Positions 18,617-25,223 of a DNA stretch of 51,800 nucleotides are shown here, piece after piece (position 1 is the stretch's first letter; the number at the start of each line of letters is the position of its first letter). The notes under the pieces were generated by a model. That model searched no databases. It had not been told where the DNA came from and saw nothing but the letters and a program-made list of their open reading frames with translations. This DNA comes from Acidobacteriaceae bacterium (GTDB lineage: Bacteria > Acidobacteriota > Terriglobia > Terriglobales > Acidobacteriaceae). Both the position numbers and the translations under genes were made by a program. The stretch spans positions 2,178-53,977 of the forward strand of contig PKVZ01000038.1 of NCBI GenBank assembly GCA_003131635.1. Reading direction: 5' to 3'.

Positions 18617-18826
18617 TTAGCGGGCCATCCAGACTTGATATCCGACGACTGCCATCATGAAAAGCAGGTAAAGGCGAAGAGCCCAGAGGACGATCAGTTC
18701 GGGAGTTTCGAAATGGCGGCGGGGAATGTGGTGTTTCTTGGCTCCGACCAGTTGGTCGTGTTCGAGCGAAGAGAGGACGAGGGTTTGATCGGCAGTGGAG
18801 ACGTGCGCGGTATCCTTTTTGACCAT
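18617..18826 (-). CDS. 69-aa single-span membrane protein cotranscribed with the NRAMP gene
   Basis: The ATG at 18826 lies nine bases after the NRAMP stop, with AGGA upstream, so the two genes should share an mRNA. The product has a polar N-terminal half (residues 1-42) that includes KKHHIPRRHFETPE, followed by one hydrophobic helix (LIVLWALRLYLLFMMAVVGYQVW) and a basic end, giving a predicted single-span protein with a His-rich juxtamembrane patch. I recognise no family. The gene order suggests an accessory or regulatory partner of the transporter (inference). Confidence 0.65.
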   Translation of the reverse strand: MVKKDTAHVSTADQTLVLSSLEHDQLVGAKKHHIPRRHFETPELIVLWALRLYLLFMMAVVGYQVWMAR

Positions 18827-18835
18827 AGGGGAATC

Positions 18836-20197
18836 CTACTTTCCCCCCAGAGCGGCGAAGATGTTGGGGGCGATGATGCTGACGCCGAAGAGAATGCCGG
18901 CGGAGGTCAGAATGAAGACTACAGCCGTTGCCAGTATGTTTGCCCACCATGGACTTATTAAGTCGCCCATGATTTCTTTGTCGTTGACCAGCATGAACAG
19001 AAATACCAGCGCCGGAGGCATGGCGAGAACCGCGACTACGTTGACGATGAGAACTACGTAGACCAACGGGAGGCCGGGGATGAGGACGATGGCGGCAGCA
19101 GCGGCGGCGCAGAGAGTGAGCACGGCGTAGAAAGATTTACCTTCTCCCATGGGAAGGTTGAGGCTGTGCGGTTTGTGGGTGACTTCTCCGAAGGCATAGG
19201 CGGAAGAGGTGGAGATGGTGATGGCGGCGACGATGCCGGCTTCGACCATGCCGAGAGCGAAGAGAGATGCGCCGAAGCGGCCGATGATGGGCTGAAGGGC
19301 CTGGGCGAATTCGGCGGCCTGGAAATTATCGGCGGTCATTTGATGGGCGAAGAGCGGGGCGGTGGCGAGGATGGTGGCGATGGCGGCCGCGGTGGCGAGG
19401 GCGGCGCCGAGAACGGTGTCGATGCGGCCGAAGCGGATGTCTTTGATGGTCATGCCTTTGTCGACGGTGGCGCTTTGCTGGAAGAAAAGCATCCAGGGAG
19501 TGACGGTGGCGCCGATGTCAGCGAGGACGATGAGGAGGACGTCTTTGTTGAAACCGGGAAGCGGTTGCCAGGTGACGAAGGCATGGCCGACGGAGTGCCA
19601 ACTGGGGTGGGTCATGAGCGCGACTGGAATGAAGATCAGGTTGAATATGGCGGCGGCGAGGGTGATGCGCTCCCAGGTCCAGTAGCGGTGAGACATTAAT
19701 GCGCCGTAGAGGATTACGAGCGCAATGAGGATTGCGATCCAGGGGCGGACGCCGAAGAAGCCAAGGCCGGCGCGGATGGCGATGAATTCGGTGATGAGAG
19801 TGAGGAAGTTGCCGATGCCGAGGTCGATCATGGAGAACCATCCCCAGAAAGGGCCGAAGCGGTCGAAGATGAGTTCGGCGTGGCCGCGATGGGTGGCGGC
19901 GCCGAGGCGGACGGTCATTTCCTGGACGACGATTGCCATGCAAAAAGTGAGGACGACGAATGGGAGAAAAAAACCGACGCCGAACTTGGCGCCGGTGGCG
20001 GCGTAGGCGACCATGCTGGGGCCGTCATTTTCGCCGAGCATGACGAGGACACCGGGACCGACAAGCAACCACAGGAGACGCGCTTTGGAGGAAAAGCCGC
20101 GGCGGGCGCGGGCGGCGGAGACACGGACGCGGTCGTGGGCGCGGTCAACGTCTTCGTGAGTGATTACTACTTCGGCTTCGGTGGCGACGGGCTTCAT
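18836..20197 (-). CDS. NRAMP-superfamily divalent metal transporter with altered metal-site motifs
   Basis: The 453-aa protein has about 11 hydrophobic helices and aligns with NRAMP transporters over TM1 (LLVGPGVLVMLGENDGPSM), TM3 (QEMTVRLGAATHRGHAE) and TM6 (ADIGATVTPWMLFFQQSA). NRAMPs are proton- or ion-coupled importers of Mn or Fe. The usual TM1 DPGN reads DGPS here (Asp58 kept, Asn replaced by Ser61) and the TM6 MPH reads TPW (Met replaced by Thr233, His by Trp235). Loss of the metal-ligating Met is expected to change selectivity. The ATG at 20197 has no clear ribosome-binding site; the frame stays open up to 20258 (IGGDDLHSRRALEL), so a longer N-terminus from a rare start is possible. 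A metal-regulator-type operator lies at 20295-20308. Confidence 0.88.
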   Translation of the reverse strand: MKPVATEAEVVITHEDVDRAHDRVRVSAARARRGFSSKARLLWLLVGPGVLVMLGENDGPSMVAYAATGAKFGVGFFLPFVVLTFCMAIVVQEMTVRLGAATHRGHAELIFDRFGPFWGWFSMIDLGIGNFLTLITEFIAIRAGLGFFGVRPWIAILIALVILYGALMSHRYWTWERITLAAAIFNLIFIPVALMTHPSWHSVGHAFVTWQPLPGFNKDVLLIVLADIGATVTPWMLFFQQSATVDKGMTIKDIRFGRIDTVLGAALATAAAIATILATAPLFAHQMTADNFQAAEFAQALQPIIGRFGASLFALGMVEAGIVAAITISTSSAYAFGEVTHKPHSLNLPMGEGKSFYAVLTLCAAAAAAIVLIPGLPLVYVVLIVNVVAVLAMPPALVFLFMLVNDKEIMGDLISPWWANILATAVVFILTSAGILFGVSIIAPNIFAALGGK

Positions 20198-20278
20198 CAG
20201 TTCGAGCGCGCGGCGGCTGTGCAGGTCATCTCCACCGATGAGTTCGGCGAGGATCTAACCCCAGCAGAGATTAGCGTA

Positions 20279-20308
20279 AGTATACACGAAGAAATAAACT
20301 ATAGTTAA
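20279..20308 (-). promoter_or_regulatory. NRAMP gene promoter with overlapping metalloregulator operator
   Basis: On the minus strand, TTAACT (20303-20308) as -35 and TATACT (20279-20284) as -10 are separated by 18 bp. The near-perfect palindrome TAAACTATAGTTAA at 20295-20308 overlaps the -35 box, which is the position expected for repression. The same palindrome type lies at 21084-21097 and 32421-32434. Confidence 0.6.
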
Positions 20309-20406
20309 CTTATGGGCCGTTTGTGGGGGTTAATTAAGATGCCTTGTGGGGCAAGGCTGTGGCGAGACAGGGATGCTTCGATATCTCTCCGCTGAGGATG
20401 ACAGAG

Positions 20407-21063
20407 CTACCTAGTGGGCGATAGCCAGACGCGCTCGGCGGCGGCGCGACCGAGGGAGACGTTGCCGGAGGAGGTGGAGAGAGTGAGGGTCTGGTCGTAG
20501 TTTCGTTCGAGGATGCGCAATTTTGCCGCGGGACGAATGCCGCGGGCTTCGAGGAATTCGAGCAGGCGGCGGTCGCGCTCGTAGATTCCGCTGACCGTGT
20601 AGGCGATGCCGGGCTGGGCGTCGGCGAGCAGGAGCAAGCCACGATGGCGCCGGCTGGCGGGGCTTTCCATCTCGCTCATGTTGCCGTGAGGACAGATGCC
20701 GCCTTTGCCGAGTTTGGCGAGGAGCTTGGCCTCGAAGTCTGGGGAGACGGCGTGTTCGAGGCGCTCGGCTTCATCGTGGACCTTCCACCATTCCATCCCG
20801 AAAAGTTCTGCTAACATGCGTTCGATAAGGTGATGGCGGAGGGTGAGCTTGCGGGCGATTTTGCGGCCGGCAGCGGTGAGGCGGACGTGACCATCGGCCT
20901 GAACGCGGACGAGGGAATCTTTTTTCAGACGGCGCACAGCCATGGTGACGGCGGGAGCGGAGACCTTCAGCCAGTCGGCGAGACGCGCGGAGATAACGGA
21001 TTCGCCTTCGCTCTCGGCCTCGAGGATGGCTTTGAGATAATCTTCCTTGGAGACGGTGATCAT
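20407..21063 (-). CDS. DtxR/MntR-family metal-dependent transcriptional regulator
   Basis: The 218-aa protein has an N-terminal winged helix (residues 1-65, VSAPAVTMAVRRLKKDSLV as recognition region), a dimerisation and metal-binding domain (70-140) and a C-terminal SH3/FeoA-like domain (about 150-218). Candidate metal ligands are Asp8, His77, Glu81, His96, Glu100, Glu103 and His104. Glu100 stands where DtxR has Cys102, the MntR-type (Mn-preferring) state, but position 11, Glu in B. subtilis MntR, is Lys. It should bind DNA when loaded with metal and repress uptake genes. It sits upstream of the NRAMP gene on the same strand with its own promoter, which carries the same palindrome, so autoregulation is likely. 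Confidence 0.9.
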   Translation of the reverse strand: MITVSKEDYLKAILEAESEGESVISARLADWLKVSAPAVTMAVRRLKKDSLVRVQADGHVRLTAAGRKIARKLTLRHHLIERMLAELFGMEWWKVHDEAERLEHAVSPDFEAKLLAKLGKGGICPHGNMSEMESPASRRHRGLLLLADAQPGIAYTVSGIYERDRRLLEFLEARGIRPAAKLRILERNYDQTLTLSTSSGNVSLGRAAAERVWLSPTR

Positions 21064-21070
21064 TTTGTCG

Positions 21071-21097
21071 ATTATACGATGGGTTAAGCATGGTTAA
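21071..21097 (-). promoter_or_regulatory. Promoter and operator of the DtxR/MntR-type gene; probable leaderless mRNA
   Basis: A perfect minus-strand -10 box TATAAT at 21071-21076 lies only seven bases upstream of the ATG at 21063. Transcription should therefore start at or next to the start codon and no ribosome-binding site is present. The palindrome TTAAGCATGGTTAA at 21084-21097 lies between the -10 and -35 positions. Confidence 0.6.
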
Positions 21098-21113
21098 TAA
21101 GAAGGAAAAAATC

Positions 21114-21237
21114 TTTACTACAGAGGACACAAAGGAACACAGGGTAAGGCAGAAGTTAGAAGTCAGAATGCAGAAGTAAGAATTTTAGGTGGGGAGCGGG
21201 TGTTTTACTTCTGCATTTTGACTTCTGACTTCTTACT
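21114..21237. repeat. Intergenic repeat region with long inverted repeat
   Basis: First comes a stretch resembling the widespread ACAGAGGACACAAAGGAACACAGGG type repeat (21114-21149). It is followed by a large imperfect inverted repeat: arm 21152-21180 (GAAGTTAGAAGTCAGAATGC...) against arm 21204-21237. The region lies between the divergent regulator and purD genes. It could form a hairpin of about 25 bp in RNA or a cruciform in DNA. Confidence 0.5.
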
Positions 21238-21294
21238 TTCCCGGCGGCGTTTGACAGCTTTCTTCGTCTCCCCTAACCTTGACTCTCTCTGATT

Positions 21295-22566
21295 ATGAAA
21301 ATTCTGGTTTTAGGTAGCGGTGGGCGGGAGCACGCGCTGGTGTGGAAGCTGCGGCAGTCGGCGCGGGTTTCGAAGGTGTATTGCGCGCCGGGGAATGGAG
21401 GGATCGCGGACGAGGCGGATTGTTTGCCGGTGGAGTTGAAGAGTCTGGACGCGATGGTGGCGCTGGGACAGTCGTTGAAGCCGGATTTGACGGTGGTTGG
21501 CCCGGAATTGCCGCTGACGTTGGGGGTGGTGGACGAGTTTACGCGGCGCGGGTGGCCGGTGTTTGGGCCGACGAAGGCGGCGGCGCAACTGGAAGCGAGC
21601 AAGAGCTTCGCGAAAGAATTCCTGCAGCGGCATCGGATTCCGACGGCGGCGTTCGCAATTTGCGATTCGATGGAGGAAGTGCGTGACGCGTTGGCGCACT
21701 TTCATGCGCCGGTGGTGGTGAAGGCGGACGGGCTGGCGGCGGGCAAGGGCGTGGTGATCGCGGCGAGCAAAGAAGAGGCAGCCAGCGCGGCGGCCGAGAT
21801 GTTGAGCGGCAAGATGGTGGGCGAGGCGGGCGCGCGGGTGGTGCTGGAAGAATTTTTGAAGGGCGACGAGCTTTCGTTTCTGGTTTTGAGCGATGGGGAG
21901 CGGGTTGTGCCGCTGGTGGCAGCGCGGGATCACAAGCGGGTGGGCGATGGCGATACGGGGCCGAATACTGGAGGGATGGGCGCTTATTCTACTGCCGACA
22001 TTGTGGATGAGCAGATGCGGGATTGGCTGGTGAATCACATTGCGAAGCCGGTTGTGGCGGGGATGAAGGCGGAGGGCGCGGAATATAAGGGCGTGCTGTA
22101 TTGCGGGCTGATGATGACTGCACTCGGTCCGATGGTGCTGGAATTTAATTGCAGGTTTGGCGATCCGGAGACGCAGCCGATTCTGATGCGGCTGGAGAGC
22201 GATCTGGTGGATGCACTGGAGGCGTCGATCACAGGTCGCGTGAGCGAAGGGGACTTCAAGTGGTCGCAGGATGCGTCGGTGTGTGTGGTGATGGCGTCGG
22301 GAGGGTATCCGGGGACATTTGAAGTGGGGAAGAAAATTTCGGGACTTGATGAGGCTGGAGCAGTTGAGGGAGTTAAGGTGTTTCACGCGGGAACTTCTAA
22401 GCACGATGGGGATTTTTTTACCGGCGGTGGGCGTGTTTTGGGAGTGTCGGCGCGGGCTGCGGAGTTGGAGACAGCGGTGTCGCGAGCGTACGAGGCGTGT
22501 GGGAAGATTCGTTTTGAAGGAGCGCATTATCGGAAGGATATTGCGGGGAGGGCGGTGAAGAAGTAG
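21295..22566 (+). CDS. purD: Phosphoribosylamine-glycine ligase
   Basis: PurD joins 5-phosphoribosylamine and glycine with ATP, the second step of purine synthesis. The 423-aa product has the family start (MKILVLGSGGREHALVWKL), the ATP-grasp core (VVVKADGLAAGKGVVIA around residues 138-155), DHKRVGDGDTGPNTGGMGAYS and LEFNCRFGDPETQ with metal and ATP ligands. Full length with no anomalies. The C-terminal B/C region FFTGGGRVLGVSARA is present. purE follows on the same strand after 197 bases holding two interspersed repeats. Confidence 0.97.
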   Translation: MKILVLGSGGREHALVWKLRQSARVSKVYCAPGNGGIADEADCLPVELKSLDAMVALGQSLKPDLTVVGPELPLTLGVVDEFTRRGWPVFGPTKAAAQLEASKSFAKEFLQRHRIPTAAFAICDSMEEVRDALAHFHAPVVVKADGLAAGKGVVIAASKEEAASAAAEMLSGKMVGEAGARVVLEEFLKGDELSFLVLSDGERVVPLVAARDHKRVGDGDTGPNTGGMGAYSTADIVDEQMRDWLVNHIAKPVVAGMKAEGAEYKGVLYCGLMMTALGPMVLEFNCRFGDPETQPILMRLESDLVDALEASITGRVSEGDFKWSQDASVCVVMASGGYPGTFEVGKKISGLDEAGAVEGVKVFHAGTSKHDGDFFTGGGRVLGVSARAAELETAVSRAYEACGKIRFEGAHYRKDIAGRAVKK

Positions 22567-22568
22567 CA

Positions 22569-22611
22569 GAGCTGCGCTCTGCGGACAGCCGAGGGCGGCT
22601 GTCCCCACATG
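22569..22611. repeat. Intergenic hairpin repeat family A, copy 2
   Basis: The copy starts GAGCTGCGCTC and contains GGACAGCC-gagggc-GGCTGTCC, a perfect 8-bp stem with a 6-base loop, followed by CCCACATGAG. It lies directly after the purD stop. Nearly identical copies are at 25174-25219 and, interrupted, at 33201-33275. Confidence 0.75.
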
Positions 22612-22656
22612 AGCCGTTCAGACTAATTAGTTCAGCGACAGTGATGTGCCAATATG

Positions 22657-22711
22657 GATCCTTCGACTGGTTTTGCTTCGCTGACGCGAAGCAAAATCCT
22701 CGCGCAGGATG
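22657..22711. repeat. Intergenic repeat family C (CCTTCGACT...CAGGATGAC)
   Basis: The outer parts CCTTCGACTGG and CGCAGGATGAC flank an inner hairpin TTTTGCTTCGC-tga-cGCGAAGCAAAA. Related copies are at 20366-20402, 33226-33249 (inside a family A copy) and 46606-46664. Confidence 0.65.
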
Positions 22712-22763
22712 ACAATTTTTATCCGATATTGAGAAGAATCTTACAAAGTTAACAAGAGGACTC

Positions 22764-23261
22764 ATGAGCAAAATATTGGTTTCGATTGTGATGGGGAGTG
22801 ATTCTGATTTGGAGATTATGCGCGAGGCGGGGAGGGCGCTTGAGGAGTTTGGGATCGGGTATGAGATGGATGTGACGTCGGCGCACCGGTCGCCGGACCG
22901 GACGGCGGACTTCGCACGAAAGGCCGCTGGACGCGGCATTCAGGTAATCATTGCCGGTGCCGGCGGGGCGGCGCATCTGGCGGGGGTGATTGCAGCGCAT
23001 ACGACGTTGCCGGTGATTGGGGTGCCGATTCCTTCGACTTCGTTGCAAGGGATGGATTCATTGTTGGCAACTGTGCAGATGCCGGCGGGAATTCCGGTGG
23101 CGACGGTGGCGATTGGGAAGCCGGGGGCGACGAACGCGGGGATTCTGGCGGCGCAGATGATTGGGTTGGGGGATGAGGCGATTGCGAAGAAGCTGGAGGA
23201 GCATAAGGAAAAGTTGGCGCGGGGGGTGGAGGAGAAGTCGAAGAAGTTGCGGAGTTCGTAG
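22764..23261 (+). CDS. purE: N5-carboxyaminoimidazole ribonucleotide mutase
   Basis: PurE (class I) interconverts N5-CAIR and CAIR in purine synthesis. The 165-aa sequence has the family N-terminus ([21 protein letters not shown]), [16 protein letters not shown] with the active-site His, [20 protein letters not shown] and [20 protein letters not shown]. Length is normal and the C-terminus is basic. It lies downstream of purD; no purK is visible in the window. Confidence 0.97.
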   Translation: MSKILVSIVMGSDSDLEIMREAGRALEEFGIGYEMDVTSAHRSPDRTADFARKAAGRGIQVIIAGAGGAAHLAGVIAAHTTLPVIGVPIPSTSLQGMDSLLATVQMPAGIPVATVAIGKPGATNAGILAAQMIGLGDEAIAKKLEEHKEKLARGVEEKSKKLRSS

Positions 23262-23278
23262 GCATCTTCGGGGTTGAT

Positions 23279-23594
23279 ATGACAATTTGGGTCGTACTGC
23301 TTGGATGCTGTTTCTTAACGCCTGTCTTTTTGGCTCTGCAAATGGCGAGGGGTGCTCACGTTGGTGTCGGCGGTTATGTATCAAGTCTGACGGTTGTGAC
23401 TGCTCATCGGTCTTGGTGGAGCGGGAGCGATGTTGATGCTGCATAACAGAGTGTTCTGGTGCTCAGAAGGGCGTTCCGCCTCTTTACAAAATACTATTCT
23501 ACTGACAGCATTCGTCCTCGAAACTCTATGGATAGGTGTCACCGGAATCATAGGATGGCGGGTGGTAGCGATGGTGCTACGTTTGCTTGCCTAG
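23279..23594 (+). pseudogene. Small membrane-protein gene broken by a +1 frameshift
   Basis: From the ATG at 23279 one frame encodes 55 residues starting [20 protein letters not shown] and then loses hydrophobic character before a TAA at 23444. From about 23400 the next frame continues with LLIGLGGAGAMLMLHNRVF and two more hydrophobic helices (ILLTAFVLETLWIGVTGIIG) to a TAG at 23592-23594. Removing one base near 23399 would give a protein of about 105 aa with four membrane spans. It is either a recent pseudogene, a sequencing error or a translational frameshift. The end overlaps the convergent galU stop by four bases, as expected for a real 3' end. Confidence 0.6.
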
Positions 23595-24475
23595 AGCTTC
23601 AATCCCTTTAAATATTCGCGGAAGGGGGCGCCGAGGTCTTCGCGTTTCAGGGCGAACTCGACGGTGGCCTTCAGGAAGCCGAGTTTGTCGCCGGTGTCGT
23701 GGCGGCGGCCTTCGTAGACGTAGGCGTACATTTTTTCTTTTTGCAGGAGGAGGCGCATGCCGTCGGTGAGTTGGAGCTCGCCTCCGGCGCCGGTGGGAGT
23801 TTCGGCGAGGCAATCGAAAATTCCGGGAGTGAGGATGTAGCGGCCGATAATCGCCAGGTTTGACGGCGCTTCTTCCGGCTTGGGTTTCTCCACCATATTC
23901 TTGATTTCGAAAAGGCGCTCGCCGAACGGGCTATCGACGGGCTTTACATCGAGCACACCGTAGGACGAAATCATTTTGCCTTCGATGACCTGCGTGGCGA
24001 GAACCGAGCATTGCTTCTCGTTAAAAACTTCGACCATTTGCTTGAGGCAGGGGACTTTGGCGTCGATGACATCGTCGGCGAGGAGGACGGCGAAAGGCTC
24101 ATTGCCGACCATTTCGCGGGCCATGAGGACTGCGTGGCCGAGGCCGAGAGCTTCTTTCTGGCGGACGTAGGCGACGTAAATCATGTCGGAGATGGAGCGG
24201 ACGATCTGGAGCAGATCATTCTTGCCGCGCTCTTCGAGCATGCGTTCGAGTTCGTAGCTGACATCGAAGTGGTCTTCGATGGCCTGCTTGCCGCGGCCGG
24301 TGATGATGAGGATTTGGTTGCAGCCGGAGGCCATGGCTTCTTCCACGCCGTATTGGATGATGGGTTTATCGACCAGCGGGAGCATTTCTTTGGGCTGGGC
24401 TTTGGTTGCGGGCAGGAAGCGAGTGCCGAGGCCGGCGGCGGGGAAAACGGCTTTACAGACTTTCATCTTCTTCAT
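23591..24475 (-). CDS. galU: UTP-glucose-1-phosphate uridylyltransferase
   Basis: GalU makes UDP-glucose from UTP and glucose-1-phosphate for polysaccharide, lipopolysaccharide and trehalose synthesis. The nucleotidyltransferase signature AAGLGTRFLPATKAQPKEML lies at the N-terminus, followed by PIIQYGVEEA, VLLADDVI and IGRYILTPGIFD. I place the start at the ATG at 24475 (MKKMKVCKAVFPAAG), which matches the usual GalU N-terminus and gives 294 aa. An in-frame TTG at 24499 would add eight residues. Confidence 0.95.
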   Translation of the reverse strand: MKKMKVCKAVFPAAGLGTRFLPATKAQPKEMLPLVDKPIIQYGVEEAMASGCNQILIITGRGKQAIEDHFDVSYELERMLEERGKNDLLQIVRSISDMIYVAYVRQKEALGLGHAVLMAREMVGNEPFAVLLADDVIDAKVPCLKQMVEVFNEKQCSVLATQVIEGKMISSYGVLDVKPVDSPFGERLFEIKNMVEKPKPEEAPSNLAIIGRYILTPGIFDCLAETPTGAGGELQLTDGMRLLLQKEKMYAYVYEGRRHDTGDKLGFLKATVEFALKREDLGAPFREYLKGLKL

Positions 24476-24620
24476 AAGGACGGTCTTTTGTATAGACAAT
24501 CGTGGGTCGGCGTTCTTTAGTGCTTCGACGAAATGCTTCGGTTGCCGAACAATTGTAACCGCTGGAGTTTGTGGCTGGCGATACAGGATGCCGGGTAGTC
24601 CTGGTTATTCCTGTGGCACG

Positions 24621-24638
24621 TTCGAATTGCAATTCGAA
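24621..24638. promoter_or_regulatory. Perfect 18-bp palindrome upstream of the NTF2-like gene
   Basis: TTCGAATTGCAATTCGAA is a perfect palindrome 56 bases upstream of the ATG at 24695 and between divergent galU and that gene. Its size and position suit a dimeric regulator site. No regulator can be named. Confidence 0.4.
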
Positions 24639-24694
24639 GGCGGATGGCTTAGGGTCTGCATTCCAGCAGTACAGTCGCAAAGGGGAACCACGCT

Positions 24695-25153
24695 ATGGAG
24701 GCAGTGAAGAGTTGCGTTGTGCTGCTGTTGCTTGTTCTCGTATTAAGGATTCCGGCTGGAATGGCGCAGTCAAGCTCTTACGACTCGGAAAAGGCTCGTA
24801 TCGTTTCGCTCGAAAACGCGTGGAACGAAGCGGAGAGGCATAAAGACGCGAAGGTGATCGATGGGCTGCTTGCTTCGTCATTTGCTTATACGGATTCCGA
24901 CGGTTCGTTTTTGAATAAGGAGCAGTATTTGGCAAGCATCACGGAGGCTGGATATAAACCTGATCAAATTGTGAATGACAGCATGAGTGTGCAGCCTTAC
25001 GATCACGCGGCGGTGGTGACCGGAACCTACCGGGAAAAGGGCGCGGAAAAAGGGAAAGCATACAGCCGACGAGAACGTTTTACCGATATGTGGGTTCAGG
25101 AGAATGGCGGATGGTTGTGCGCGGCTAGTCACGAGACGCTGATTGGGCGGTAG
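24695..25153 (+). CDS. Secreted NTF2-like (SnoaL/DUF4440) protein
   Basis: The 152-aa protein starts with a signal peptide (VVLLLLVLVLRIPAGMAQS). The mature part has the DUF4440 pattern: IVSLENAWNEAERHKDAKVI, then LLASSFAYTDSDGSFLNKEQYL, VVTGTYREKG and FTDMWVQENGGWLCAASHET. These small alpha+beta cone proteins often act as ketosteroid-isomerase-like enzymes or ligand-binding proteins. No catalytic residues can be assigned. It has its own promoter region with a perfect palindrome and is followed by a family A repeat. Confidence 0.8.
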   Translation: MEAVKSCVVLLLLVLVLRIPAGMAQSSSYDSEKARIVSLENAWNEAERHKDAKVIDGLLASSFAYTDSDGSFLNKEQYLASITEAGYKPDQIVNDSMSVQPYDHAAVVTGTYREKGAEKGKAYSRRERFTDMWVQENGGWLCAASHETLIGR

Positions 25154-25173
25154 CGCGAGGGTTAGGTCTAAAA

Positions 25174-25219
25174 GTCGAGCTGCGCTCAACGGACAGCCGA
25201 GGGCGGCTGTCCGCACATG
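25174..25219. repeat. Intergenic hairpin repeat family A, copy 3
   Basis: GTCGAGCTGCGCTC is followed by GGACAGCC-gagggc-GGCTGTCC and GCACATG. It sits in the 70-bp space between the convergent NTF2-like and mfd genes and might double as a terminator hairpin. Confidence 0.75.
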
Positions 25220-25223
25220 TAAC

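Noticed and set aside
21310-22608. Antisense open frame of 432 codons over purD
   Set aside because: High-GC shadow of purD with an Arg/His-rich, non-protein-like composition.
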